Counted from the first letter of the stretch, positions 24,970 through 33,864 are shown. The stretch is 64,000 nt of DNA from Streptomyces flavofungini (GCF_014650815.1 NZ_BMVR01000013.1:1-64000); one strand, 5' to 3'. The notes: a model not told the origin generated them from the letters alone. A program made the numbers and translations.

Positions 24970-26481
24970 TCAGTAGCCCCGCCACCACTCCAGGAGGCGG
25001 CGCCACGCGCCCTTGCGCCGGACCGGCGCGGCCGACGGCTCCGCGGCCGGGGCGGCGGGCACAACCGGCTGCGGCGGGGCGGCCGGTGTTTCGAGGGGCA
25101 GCGGCGCCGGGGACGTCACCTCCCAGTGCTTGCGCGGCGTCGGCACGTGCGACATGGGCCGGGCCTTGACGTCCTGCGGCGGCCGTTTGCCGAACTGCAC
25201 CGGCAGGTCCACCAGATGCCGCGAAAGGATCGACGACCGCCAGCTCAACTCCCGCTCGTCCACGGAGAGTTCCACATCGGGCAGCCGCATGAGCAGCGCG
25301 TCCACGCCGGTGTCGGCGATGGCGCGGCCGATGTCCTGGCCGGGGCACTCGTGCGGCCCGCCGCCGAACGCGAGGTGGGAGCGGTTGCCCTGCATGTTCG
25401 CGGACAGGTCGGGGCGTACGACGGGGTCGACATTGCCCGGCTGGATGCCGAAGAGCAGGCCGTCACCCTGCTTGATCTGCTGGCCGCCGAGCTGGGTGTC
25501 CTGCTTGGCGAAGTAGCCGCACATCGCACTGAACGGCGGCTCGTCCCACAGCGACTGCTCGACCGCCTCGGGCACGGTCATCTGACCGCCGCTGAGCTGG
25601 GCGCGGAACCGCGGGTCGGTCAGCACCACGCGCAGCACGTTCGCGATGAGGTTCGCCGTGGCCTCGTACGCCGCGATCAGCACCAGACGCAGATGGGCGG
25701 CGACCTCGTCGTCGGTGAGCTGCGCGGGCTGGGCGATGAGGGCGCTGGTGAAGTCCTCCTCGGGCTGGGCGCGGCGGCGCACGCAGTGGCGGGTGAGGGC
25801 CTCCATCACGTACGCGTTGCTCTCGATGGCAGTCGCGGTGCCCTTGATCATGTCGCGGGCCGCCTGCACCATGCGCTCGCTGTAGTCCTCGGGCATGCCG
25901 AGGACGTGCAGCATCACCATCATCGGCAGCTGCTCGGCGAACTGGCTCACCAGGTCGGCGCGGCCGGTCTCGCAGATGTCGTTGAGGAGTTTGTTGCTGT
26001 AGCGGTTGATGTGGCGGCGGATGCCGCGGTGGTCGAGGCCCGCCATGGCGCCGGTGACGGCCCCGCGCAGCCGCTGGTGCTCGGCGCCCTCGGCGAAGGT
26101 GGCCATCGGCTGCCAGGTGAACACGGGCGCGAGCGGGTTGTCCGGGCCCGCGGTGCCGTCCTTGACGGCGGTCCACTGCCGGGAGTCGCGGGTGTACTGC
26201 GACGGCGTACGGATCATGTGCAGGTTCTCGCTGTGGCCGAGCACCGCCCAGAGGCGTACGTCGTTGTGGATCAGCGCCGGGGCCACCGGGCCGTGTTCGG
26301 CGCGCAGCTTCTCGTACACGCCCGCGAGGTCCTGGTCGGCCTCGGGGCCGTACAGGCGACGCAGTCCGTCGCGGCCGAGGCTGGAGGACTGGTGGGCGGG
26401 GCAGCCGGGGGGCGGGGCGGCGGCGGGATCGGTGCCGGTGCTCGATGCGGAGTGGGGAGAGTGCCGGGAGGGGGTCGTCAC
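24970..26481 (-). CDS. Conservon cytochrome P450, CYP157-like, lacking the ExxR motif
   Basis: 503 residues, longer than most bacterial P450s (about 400-420) because of an N-terminal 40-residue and a C-terminal Pro/Ala-rich 90-residue extension ending in basic WRRLLEWW. The heme Cys is Cys379 in FGGGPHECPGQD. The I-helix reads AAYEAT (270-275) in place of AG-x-ET. Where the K-helix ExxR should lie, residues 308-312 are EQSLW, so the Arg is absent. CYP157 enzymes are known for exactly this departure. It closes the conservon, 72 bases after cvnD; rarE of conservon 9 is the counterpart. Substrate and even catalytic activity are uncertain. Confidence 0.88.
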   Translation of the reverse strand: MTTPSRHSPHSASSTGTDPAAAPPPGCPAHQSSSLGRDGLRRLYGPEADQDLAGVYEKLRAEHGPVAPALIHNDVRLWAVLGHSENLHMIRTPSQYTRDSRQWTAVKDGTAGPDNPLAPVFTWQPMATFAEGAEHQRLRGAVTGAMAGLDHRGIRRHINRYSNKLLNDICETGRADLVSQFAEQLPMMVMLHVLGMPEDYSERMVQAARDMIKGTATAIESNAYVMEALTRHCVRRRAQPEEDFTSALIAQPAQLTDDEVAAHLRLVLIAAYEATANLIANVLRVVLTDPRFRAQLSGGQMTVPEAVEQSLWDEPPFSAMCGYFAKQDTQLGGQQIKQGDGLLFGIQPGNVDPVVRPDLSANMQGNRSHLAFGGGPHECPGQDIGRAIADTGVDALLMRLPDVELSVDERELSWRSSILSRHLVDLPVQFGKRPPQDVKARPMSHVPTPRKHWEVTSPAPLPLETPAAPPQPVVPAAPAAEPSAAPVRRKGAWRRLLEWWRGY

Positions 26482-26553
26482 GGTGGTGGCTCCGGGGTCG
26501 TGAAGGTTCCGGGGTGGTGCGGGTTCCGGGCGGGTGCGGTACGGGGGGTGGGC

Positions 26554-27183
26554 TCAGGTCTTGGTCGCGGAGAGGGAGTGCAGATAGCGCATGAGCGTCA
26601 GCAGCGTGTCTCTGCTGGAGACCCGGTGCCGGGCGTCGCAGTGCACGATCGGCACGCCCTGCTCCAGGTCGAGCGCCCGGCGCAGGGTGTCCATCGGGTG
26701 CCGGGGCGCGTCCGGGAAGTCGTTGACGGCGATGATGAACGGCACGCCCTTCTCCTCCAGGCGTCCGATCACGTCGAAGCTGACCTGCAGGCGACGGGTG
26801 TCGATGAGAACGACGGCACCGAGCGCTCCTTCGAAGAGGCCGTTCCACAGGAACCAGAACCGCTCCTGGCCCGGGGTGCCGAACAGATAGAGCACCAGCT
26901 CTTCGGAGATGCTGATCCGGCCGAAGTCCATGGCGACGGTCGTGGCGGTCTTGGTCTCGGAGCCGTAGTTGTCGTCGACGCCGATGCCGGCCTGCGTCAT
27001 GGTCTCTTCGGTGGTCAGCGGACGGATCTCGCTGACCGAGCCCACCATCGTCGTCTTGCCGACTCCGAACCCGCCCACGATGACGACCTTCACGGCGGCC
27101 GCGGCCGTGGCGGGCAGGACGTCCTGCGCGCGGGGGCCGGTGATCGCGCCGGAGGTGAGCGTGTCAGAGCTTTTGAAGTCCAT
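26554..27183 (-). CDS. cvnD9: Conservon small GTPase CvnD
   Basis: 209 residues, Ras-like P-loop GTPase. G1 GGFGVGKTT, then a Gly/Asp-rich switch region ending in YLFGTPGQERFWFLW (G3 DxxG replaced by GTPGQ), and AVNDFPDAP as G4-like. Members of this family bind GDP/GTP and associate with the CvnA membrane complex. It overlaps the 3' end of cvnC by 20 bases, so translation is coupled. Position beside tat and the helicase marks the locus as conservon 9 (rarD in S. griseus/S. coelicolor usage), implicated in timing of aerial growth. Confidence 0.9.
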   Translation of the reverse strand: MDFKSSDTLTSGAITGPRAQDVLPATAAAAVKVVIVGGFGVGKTTMVGSVSEIRPLTTEETMTQAGIGVDDNYGSETKTATTVAMDFGRISISEELVLYLFGTPGQERFWFLWNGLFEGALGAVVLIDTRRLQVSFDVIGRLEEKGVPFIIAVNDFPDAPRHPMDTLRRALDLEQGVPIVHCDARHRVSSRDTLLTLMRYLHSLSATKT

Positions 27184-27574
27184 GCATCACCGCTTCGAGA
27201 AGGGAACGGTCGGGGAGTGCGGAGCGCACGATGGGGGCGCGCGCCAGCACTAAGTCCGCCGCGAGCATGTCCGTCAGGACCACGGTCACCACGCTGAACG
27301 GCAGGGCCATGTAGGCCGACAGCTCCGCGACGGACAGCGGCGTCCCGCACAGCCGCACCACGGCGGACTGTTCGGGCTGTGCCGTCGGGGAGGGATCGCC
27401 TTGGGCGACGATCAGCGTGACCAGGTCGAGCGGTGCCCGTTCGGAGTCCTCGCCGGTGAGGATGTACAGCCGCTCGGGGTTCTCCGGGCTGCGGCGTTCA
27501 CGTCGGACTGGCACCTCCGCCTGGAAGCGGGCATCGGGTTCATCGCCTTGCGGGGGGTGTAGCGGATGAGTCAT
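27164..27574 (-). CDS. cvnC9: Conservon DUF742 protein CvnC, with a TTA codon
   Basis: 136 residues, DUF742. ERLYILTGEDSERAPLDLVTLIVA begins the conserved core; LSVAELSAYMALPFSVVTVVLTDML is a winged-helix-like stretch. In S. coelicolor CvnC associates with CvnA, CvnB and CvnD in a membrane-proximal complex resembling a eukaryotic G-protein system. Codon 108 (27251-27253 on the minus strand) is TTA, the rare leucine codon read only by the bldA tRNA; it is the sole TTA found in the genes of this window. The ATG overlaps the cvnB stop (ATGA) and the gene overlaps cvnD, so all four are coupled. Confidence 0.9.
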   Translation of the reverse strand: MTHPLHPPQGDEPDARFQAEVPVRRERRSPENPERLYILTGEDSERAPLDLVTLIVAQGDPSPTAQPEQSAVVRLCGTPLSVAELSAYMALPFSVVTVVLTDMLAADLVLARAPIVRSALPDRSLLEAVMHGLQKL

Positions 27575-27978
27575 ACGGCCTGCCCGTCTCGCCGCGGGGG
27601 GCTCGTGAGGTGCGCGCCGATGCGCACCACCAGGTCCCGCATGCGGTTGCCGATCAGTCCGGCGTCGACGGTCTCCTCGGCGAGCACGGCGAGGTAGGCC
27701 CCGGCTCCCGCGGCCATCATGTAGAAGTAGCCACCGTTGACCTCGATGATGACCATCCGCATCTTGCCGTCGCTCTCCGGGATCTCGGTGGCCACGGCGG
27801 CGGCGAGGCTCTGCAGCCCCGCGCAGGCGGCCGCGAGTCGATCGGCGGCGTCCGGGTCGCCGCCGTGGCGCGCGATGCGCAGCCCGTCGGCGGAGAGCAC
27901 CACGATCTGCCGGGTGCCGTGGACGCCGTCGGCGAGTTCCTTGAGCATCCAGTCGAAATTGGCCCGCTGCTGGATCAC
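27571..27978 (-). CDS. cvnB9: Conservon roadblock/LC7 protein CvnB
   Basis: 135 residues. Roadblock/LC7 fold: NFDWMLKELADGVHGTRQIVVLSADGLRIA, then GGYFYMMAAGAGAYLAVLAEE. Such proteins act as GTPase-activating or scaffolding partners (MglB-like) for the CvnD GTPase. GTG 27978 overlaps the cvnA stop in a GTGA junction, and its stop overlaps the cvnC start in ATGA; this decides both ends. The long frame reaching upstream into cvnA is a shadow. Confidence 0.9.
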   Translation of the reverse strand: MIQQRANFDWMLKELADGVHGTRQIVVLSADGLRIARHGGDPDAADRLAAACAGLQSLAAAVATEIPESDGKMRMVIIEVNGGYFYMMAAGAGAYLAVLAEETVDAGLIGNRMRDLVVRIGAHLTSPPRRDGQAV

Positions 27979-29606
27979 TTCCAGCCCCCCTCGTCGGCGT
28001 TGTCGGTGCTGCCGTGGTCGTTCTCGTCGCGGACCTGTCGCTGGGCCGCCGGGTCGCCGGGGCGGTCGCCCTCGGTCGGGTCGTCGCCGTTGACGCCCTT
28101 CATGAAGGCCTCGATCCACAGACCGGGTTCCTTCTCCTCCCGCGGGGCGGGCGGCGGAGGCGGCGGCGGGGCGGCGGCCATGGCCGCCTCGGCGCGGCGC
28201 TGGGCCTCGGCCTCCTGCGCGTAGCGCTCGCCGAGCGACATCTTGACGCGACTTCTGCGCTGTGGAAGGCCGTTGGCCGTCCACTCGGTGACCTCGGGGA
28301 TCTCGTCCTCCATGGACACCGTGAGCGGCATGGAGGGGCGGGGCACCGTGGTGACCTTGCGCGGCTTCTTGCGGCGGATGTCGCGGGCCTCTTCGATGAT
28401 CGTGCCGTCGGCGTTCACCCGCGGCACGGCGGAGGCGCCGATGCCGTGCGCGAGCCCCGGCGCGGCCCCGGTGGTGATCATCTCGCGCGGCACGATGAGG
28501 ACGGCGCGCACGCCGCCGTACGCGGACTGCCTGAGCGACACCTGGAGGTTGTACATCTGCGAGAGCCGGCCGACGACGGCCATGCCCAGGCGGGGCGTCT
28601 CGCCGAGGTCGTTGAGGTCCATGCCCTGCTGGGCCTTCTCCAGCATCCGCTCGGCGCGGCCGCGGGCCTCCTCGCTGAGGCTGACGCCGCCGTCCTCGAT
28701 CTCCACGGCGATACCGGTCTGCACCTCGACCGCGGTGACGTGCACCCGGGTCTGCGGCGGCGAGTAGCGGGTGGCGTTGTCGAGCAGTTCGGCGCAGGCG
28801 TGGATCAGCGGCTCCACCTTGGTGCCGTGGATGGCGACCTTGGCGATGGAGTGCAGATCGACGCGCTGGTACTCCAGGATCCGGGACATGGCGCCGCGCA
28901 ACACGCTGAACAGCGGTACGGGCTTGGGCCACTGGCGTCCCGGGCGGGCGCCGCCGAGCACGGTGATCGAGTCGGCGAGGCGGCCGATGAGGGCCGTGCC
29001 GTGGTCGATGCGCAGCAGGTCGTCGAAGACCTCGGGGTTGCGGCCGTGGAACTCCTCCATGTCGCGCAGTTCGGCGGCCTGCTGGTGAACGATGGACTGC
29101 ACGCGCCGCGCGATGTTGACGAAGGCGCGCTGGGAGTTCTCGCGCATCTCCTCTTCGCGGTCGAGGGTGTCGAGGATGTGGCGCAGCAGGATGCGCTGGG
29201 CCTGCGGCAGGCGGCGGTTGGTCTCGTCGCCGTCGATGACGTGCCGGATGACCTCCGAGGGCGCCTCGCCCTGCCGGACCCGGTAGAGGGTCTCCGGCAG
29301 CAGCTCGCGGCCAAGACGGATGGTGTCCTCGTCGTGGGTCTCGATGCGGCGCTGGAGGTGGGCGGTCTGTTTCGCGTGGCTCCGGTGCAGGTCGCGGATG
29401 ACGCGGCCGCGGCGCGCCGCCTCGGCGCCGACGGCGACGACCATGAGCGTGGCGACGGCGCCGCACCAGCCGACCGCGATCCGGGCCGGCTCGGTCACCG
29501 CGGCGACGGCGGCTCCCGTCGCCGCCGCCATCACCATGGCCGGCAGCAACAGCACGCGTGCGTAAGGGACTTCTCGGCCACCGGGAGGCGATTGAACACT
29601 CACCAT
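27975..29606 (-). CDS. cvnA9: Conservon sensor-kinase-like protein CvnA
   Basis: 543 residues. Two N-terminal transmembrane segments (LLLPAMVMAAATGAAVAAV and VGWCGAVATLMVVAVGAEAA) are followed by a coiled-coil/dimerisation region and a GHKL ATPase domain (LIHACAELLDNATRYSPPQTRV; EIEDGGVSLSE; GMAVVGRLSQMYNLQV). The C-terminal ~170 residues are basic, then Pro/Ala-rich. No phosphoacceptor His box of the normal type is evident. In conservon 9 the protein (RarA) is part of a signalling complex with the GTPase. Start ATG 29606; AGAGGGC lies nine bases upstream. A TACCGT hexamer at 29649-29654 could be the -10 for the operon. Confidence 0.9.
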   Translation of the reverse strand: MVSVQSPPGGREVPYARVLLLPAMVMAAATGAAVAAVTEPARIAVGWCGAVATLMVVAVGAEAARRGRVIRDLHRSHAKQTAHLQRRIETHDEDTIRLGRELLPETLYRVRQGEAPSEVIRHVIDGDETNRRLPQAQRILLRHILDTLDREEEMRENSQRAFVNIARRVQSIVHQQAAELRDMEEFHGRNPEVFDDLLRIDHGTALIGRLADSITVLGGARPGRQWPKPVPLFSVLRGAMSRILEYQRVDLHSIAKVAIHGTKVEPLIHACAELLDNATRYSPPQTRVHVTAVEVQTGIAVEIEDGGVSLSEEARGRAERMLEKAQQGMDLNDLGETPRLGMAVVGRLSQMYNLQVSLRQSAYGGVRAVLIVPREMITTGAAPGLAHGIGASAVPRVNADGTIIEEARDIRRKKPRKVTTVPRPSMPLTVSMEDEIPEVTEWTANGLPQRRSRVKMSLGERYAQEAEAQRRAEAAMAAAPPPPPPPAPREEKEPGLWIEAFMKGVNGDDPTEGDRPGDPAAQRQVRDENDHGSTDNADEGGWK

Positions 29607-30050
29607 GTATGCCCTCTGAACACTCGTCGTGGGGGAGGAAGTTGGGGAACGGTACGGGGGTGACTTCGGTTGCGCATGGGATGCATGTGATTGATGTGGG
29701 GGTGCCGAAGGGATGCGGGGTATTGATGCGTCTTCCGCCGGGTTCGGCCCCGCGCGAGAAAACGAACTTTCGAATATCCGGGAACAAGCGCGCGAATCTG
29801 TCGCAACTCGTTCAACTCGCCGCGCTTCGGGCGAGCTTAGTCCGCTCGCATCACGCTGGAGTCATATTCGGCAACCCTCTGCGAGCGCCCGCCGAGAGGC
29901 ATACACTCTGCTCCATTTGCACGCATGGCGACCGGAACGCTGCGTGCGGTGACGATTCGGGGGCGCGCACCGGGCGCCAACGACGGCGCGGGCACGAAGA
30001 AGGCCCCCACCGGTTTCACCCGGCAGGGGCCGCCCCAGAGCTGATGTACG
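29607..30050. other. 444-base intergenic region: conservon promoter and helicase terminator
   Basis: On the minus strand the helicase terminator (30002-30031) comes first, then about 350 bases containing the cvnA promoter region. TACCGT (29649-29654) is a possible -10. AT-richer sequence at 29755-29900 includes ATTCGGC and TTTCGAATATCC. Nothing coding is visible. Confidence 0.6.
30002..30031 (-). terminator. Rho-independent-like terminator of the helicase operon
   Basis: GGCCCC and CCGG arms form a two-part stem around GTGAAA; on the minus strand it is followed by TTCTTC. It lies about 20 bases beyond the helicase stop. Confidence 0.8.
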
Positions 30051-32861
30051 TCAGCCGACGGAGCTGTACGCCACCACACCGCGCAGCAGTTCCTCCACCG
30101 CCTTGCGCGCGTTCTTCCCGACCGTGCTGCCCTCGCGCGGCGCCGCCGCCGAGATCTGCCCGAGCACGTCGATGACCTGCTTGCACCAGCGCACGAAGTC
30201 ACCGGCCGGCATCTCCGCCTCGCGCAGCACCTCGTCCAGGCCCTTGCCGCTCGCCCACATGTACGCCGCCCAGGCGAAGCCGAGGTCGGGCTCGCGCTGC
30301 CCGACGCCCTCGGCCTGGTTGATCTTGAACTCCTCCTCCAGGGCGTCGAGCCGGCCCCAGATGCGGACCATCTCGCCGAGCGCCGCCTTGGCCCCGCCGG
30401 AGGGCAGCTTCGGCGCGAGCGCGTCGTCGCTGACCCGGGCCTCGTACACCAACGCCGAGACGCACGCGGCCAGTTCGGCAGGGCCGAGCCCCTCCCAGAC
30501 CCGGGCGCGCAGGCATTCGCTGGCCAGCAGGTCCAGCTCACCGTACAGCCGGGCGAGGCGCTTGCCGTGTTCGGTGACCTCGTCGCCGCGCAGATAGTCG
30601 AGCTCGGTGAGCAGCGCGACGATGCGGTCGAAGGTGCGGGCGATGGTGTTGGTGCGGCCCTCGATGCGCCGCTCCAACTGCTGGGTGTCGCGCCGCAGTC
30701 GGTAGTACCGCTCGGCCCAGCGGGCGTGGTCCTCGCGCTCGTCGCAGCCGTGGCACGGGTGCGCGCGCAGCTCGGCGCGCAGCCGGGTGATCTCGTGGTC
30801 GTCGGCGGCGGCCGCGCGGCCCTTGCGGTGCCGCTCGGGCACGAGGTGCCCGGCCTTGGTGCGCAGCGCGGTGGCGAGGTCGCGGCGCGACTGCGGGGAG
30901 CGCGCGTTGAACGACTTCGGGATGCGCATCCGCTCCACGGCCTCGACGGGCACCGGGAAGTCCATCGACGCGAGCCGCTTGACCTGCCGCTCGGCGGTGA
31001 GCACCAGCGGCCGCGGCCCGTCCTGGTGCTCGAAGCCGCGGTGCCCGTTGGCCCGGCCCGCGGGCAGCCCCGGGTCGAGCACGAGCGCGAGGCCCGCGTA
31101 CTTCCCGGTCGGCACGTGGATCACGTCGCCCGGCTTGAGCTTCTCCAGGGCGGCCGCGGCGGCGGCCCTGCGCTGGTTGGCGCCCTGCTTGGCCAGGTCG
31201 TTCTCGCGGTCCTTGAGCTCGCGGCGCAGCCGCGCGTACTCCTCGAAGTCGCCGAGGTGGCAGGTCATCGAGGCGTGATAGCCCTCTAGGCCTTCTTCGT
31301 TCTTCTGCACCTGCCGGGAGATCCCGACGACCGACTTGTCGGCCTGGAACTGCGCGAAGGACGTCTCAAGGAGCTCGCGCGAGCGGTGCCGCCCGAACTG
31401 CTCGACCAGGTTCACCGCCATGTTGTACGACGGCTTGAAGCTGGAGCGCAGCGGGTACGTACGCGTGCCCGCGAGGCCCGCCAGGTGCTCGGGGCTCATG
31501 GCGCGCTGCCACAGGACGACCGCATGGCCCTCGACGTCGATGCCGCGACGGCCCGCGCGACCGGTGAGCTGGGTGTACTCCCCCGGGGTGATGTCGGCGT
31601 GCTGTTCGCCGTTCCACTTCACGAGCTTCTCCAGGACCACGCTGCGCGCGGGCATGTTGATGCCGAGCGCGAGGGTCTCGGTGGCGAACACTGCCTTCAC
31701 CAGGCCGCGGACGAACAGTTCCTCCACGACCTCCTTGAAGGTCGGCAGCATGCCCGCGTGGTGGGCGGCGATGCCGCGCTCCAGGCCCTCCAGCCACTCG
31801 TAGTACCCGAGGACGTGCAGGTCCTCGTTCGGGATGGACTCGGTGCGCTCCTCGACGAGTTCACGCACCCGCAGCCGCGCGTCGTCGTCGTTCAGCCGCA
31901 GTCCCGCGTACAGACACTGCTGCACGGCGGCCTCGCAGCCCGCGCGGCTGAAGATGAACGTGATGGCGGGCAGCAGCCCTTCGGCGTCCAGGCGCTCGAT
32001 GACCTCGGGGCGGGCGGGTGTCCAGATCCGCGACCGCGATCTGCGCTCCCGCTCGCGGTCGGCCTCACGGACCATCTTGCCCTTGCGGCGGTCCCGCGGG
32101 TTGTACGACCGGCTGGCCTCCAGGCGGGCCATCCGGGTCAGGTCCGGGTTGACCGCCTTGCGCTGGCCCTCGCCCTCCTCGAAGAGGTCGTACATCCGGC
32201 GGCCCGCGAGCACGTGCTGGAACAGCGGCACGGGGCGGTGCTCGGAAACGATCACTTCGGTGTCACCGCGGACCGTGTCGAGCCAGTCCCCGAACTCCTC
32301 CGCGTTCGAGACGGTGGCCGAGAGCGACACCAGGGTGACCGACTCCGGAAGGTGAATGATCACTTCCTCCCAGACGGCGCCGCGGAAGCGGTCGGAGAGG
32401 TAGTGCACCTCGTCCATCACCACGTAGCCGAGGCCGCGCAGGGACTGGGAGCCCGCGTACAGCATGTTCCGCAGGACCTCGGTGGTCATCACGACCACCG
32501 GTGCCTCGGAGTTGACGCTGTTGTCGCCCGTGAGCAGGCCGACCTGGTCCGCGCCGTACCGCTTGGCGAGGTCCGCGTACTTCTGGTTGGAGAGCGCCTT
32601 GATCGGCGTGGTGTAGAAACACTTCTTGCCCTGCTGGAGGGCGAGGTGCACGGCGAACTCGCCGACGATCGTCTTGCCGGAGCCCGTGGGGGCGGCCACG
32701 AGCACGCCCTTGCCGGCTTCGAGCGCCTGGCACGCCTCGATCTGGAAGGGGTCGAGGCCGAATTCGTACATCTCGCGGAAGGGCGCGAGTGCGGTGGCCT
32801 GCTCGGCGGCACGCTGACGCGCCGCCGCATACCGCTCGGCCGGTGAGAGGTCCTCTGTCAT
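30051..32861 (-). CDS. helY: DEVH-box RNA/DNA helicase (HelY, Ski2/Mtr4-like)
   Basis: 936 residues. Walker A AAPTGSGKTIVGEFA, box II VMDEVHYLSD, motif III SLSATVSNAEEFG, motif VI QLTGRAGRRGIDVEG, then a beta-barrel/coiled-coil region (DRENDLAKQGANQRR) and a C-terminal helical DSHCT domain. This is the actinobacterial HelY family, related to Ski2/Mtr4 RNA helicases, with proposed roles in RNA turnover or DNA repair. Start is ATG 32861 (MTEDLSPAERYA); GTG/ATG options upstream run through the promoter. TAGGCT lies 10 bases before the ATG and TTGTCAGTG eight bases before that, a RecA-NDp-type promoter. A terminator (30002-30031) follows. Confidence 0.9.
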   Translation of the reverse strand: MTEDLSPAERYAAARQRAAEQATALAPFREMYEFGLDPFQIEACQALEAGKGVLVAAPTGSGKTIVGEFAVHLALQQGKKCFYTTPIKALSNQKYADLAKRYGADQVGLLTGDNSVNSEAPVVVMTTEVLRNMLYAGSQSLRGLGYVVMDEVHYLSDRFRGAVWEEVIIHLPESVTLVSLSATVSNAEEFGDWLDTVRGDTEVIVSEHRPVPLFQHVLAGRRMYDLFEEGEGQRKAVNPDLTRMARLEASRSYNPRDRRKGKMVREADRERERRSRSRIWTPARPEVIERLDAEGLLPAITFIFSRAGCEAAVQQCLYAGLRLNDDDARLRVRELVEERTESIPNEDLHVLGYYEWLEGLERGIAAHHAGMLPTFKEVVEELFVRGLVKAVFATETLALGINMPARSVVLEKLVKWNGEQHADITPGEYTQLTGRAGRRGIDVEGHAVVLWQRAMSPEHLAGLAGTRTYPLRSSFKPSYNMAVNLVEQFGRHRSRELLETSFAQFQADKSVVGISRQVQKNEEGLEGYHASMTCHLGDFEEYARLRRELKDRENDLAKQGANQRRAAAAAALEKLKPGDVIHVPTGKYAGLALVLDPGLPAGRANGHRGFEHQDGPRPLVLTAERQVKRLASMDFPVPVEAVERMRIPKSFNARSPQSRRDLATALRTKAGHLVPERHRKGRAAAADDHEITRLRAELRAHPCHGCDEREDHARWAERYYRLRRDTQQLERRIEGRTNTIARTFDRIVALLTELDYLRGDEVTEHGKRLARLYGELDLLASECLRARVWEGLGPAELAACVSALVYEARVSDDALAPKLPSGGAKAALGEMVRIWGRLDALEEEFKINQAEGVGQREPDLGFAWAAYMWASGKGLDEVLREAEMPAGDFVRWCKQVIDVLGQISAAAPREGSTVGKNARKAVEELLRGVVAYSSVG

Positions 32862-32871
32862 CGTGCTTTCG

Positions 32872-32894
32872 AGCCTACCGGCCACCACTGACAA
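32872..32894 (-). promoter_or_regulatory. RecA-NDp (PafBC-type) promoter of the helicase gene
   Basis: On the minus strand TTGTCAGTG (32894-32886), eight bases (32885-32878), then TAGGCT (32877-32872). This is a full match to the damage-inducible TTGTCRGTG-N8-TAnnnT element. The ATG is 10 bases after the -10, so the mRNA is nearly leaderless. Confidence 0.8.
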
Positions 32895-32973
32895 CGGACG
32901 ATCATTATCGGGACCGGGGGGAATCCGCAGGTGGCGGGCGTGCGCCGCGTGCGCCCCCCGGTGCGGGAAGCGG

Positions 32974-33864
32974 TCACGGCCCGAGGACGCGCACCGCCCC
33001 CGGCACGCAGGTGGCGGTCAGCGGCAGCTCCCCCAGGCGCTCCCCGTCCGCGTACCCGGTGGTCCCCGCCGCCTCGATCCGCACCTTCGCGGCCCGGTGC
33101 GCGGTGACCTTCGGGTGGTCCAGGTGCGTGCCCTTGTAGACCCGCGGAAAGACCTTCAGGAGCGTGCTGCGGCTGCAGTCGCCGACGACCGTGACGTCGA
33201 AGAGCCCGTCGCTCATGTCGGCCCCGGCGCAGATCCGCATGCCGCCGCCGTACGACGACCCGTTGCCGATCGCGACCAGCGTCGCGTCGACCTCGTGGAC
33301 GTCGCCGTCGTCCAGGACGACGCGGTACGGCACCGGCTTGAACGCGGCCAGTTCGGCGAGCATGGCGAGGTCGTACTTGAACCGTCCGGTGGGCCAGCGC
33401 ATGCGGTTGCCCCGGTCGTTGACCCGTGAGTCGAACCCGGAGGCGAGCACCGTCCCGAACCAGGTCGCGCCGACCCGTCCGAGGTCGACATCCCGGATCC
33501 GCTCCTCCTTCAGGGCCGCGGCGACGAGGGCGCCCGCGGCGGCGGGTTCCCGCACAGGCAGGCCGAGGGCGCGCGCGAAGTCGTTGCCGGTGCCCACGGC
33601 GATCACCCCGAGCGGGGTGCGAGTCCCGGCGACGGCCTGGAGGGCGAGGCTCGCCATGCCGTCGCCGCCGACGGCTATCAGGGCTCCGGTGCCGCCGTCG
33701 ACGGCGGTCCTGGCCCGGCGCAGCGCGTCCCCGGCGTCCTCGCCGATGACGGTCCGTACGGAGAATCCGGCCGCGCGCAGGGCGGCCGCGGCGGGCTGCG
33801 CGGCGTGCGCGCCCCGGCCGCGGCCCGCGGTGGGATTGACGAAGAGGGTGATCTCGCTGGTCAC
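32974..33864 (-). CDS. Diacylglycerol/sphingosine-kinase-family lipid kinase
   Basis: 296 residues. NPTAGRGRGAH at the N-terminus, the glycine-rich ALIAVGGDGMASLALQAV, GTGNDFARALGLP, and C-terminal beta domain TGYADGERLGELP. These are the DagK_cat motifs. The nucleotide loop is GGDGM where most members have GGDGT, and EV is replaced by SL. Expected reaction: ATP-dependent phosphorylation of diacylglycerol or a related lipid. GTG 33864 is only six bases after TAGGGT (33871-33876), so the transcript is likely leaderless and independent of tatC upstream. Confidence 0.88.
   Translation of the reverse strand: MTSEITLFVNPTAGRGRGAHAAQPAAAALRAAGFSVRTVIGEDAGDALRRARTAVDGGTGALIAVGGDGMASLALQAVAGTRTPLGVIAVGTGNDFARALGLPVREPAAAGALVAAALKEERIRDVDLGRVGATWFGTVLASGFDSRVNDRGNRMRWPTGRFKYDLAMLAELAAFKPVPYRVVLDDGDVHEVDATLVAIGNGSSYGGGMRICAGADMSDGLFDVTVVGDCSRSTLLKVFPRVYKGTHLDHPKVTAHRAAKVRIEAAGTTGYADGERLGELPLTATCVPGAVRVLGP

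Noticed and set aside
29607..30050. A small gene in the conservon promoter region
   Set aside because: Open frames here lack ribosome sites and codon bias, and overlap the terminator and promoter signals.
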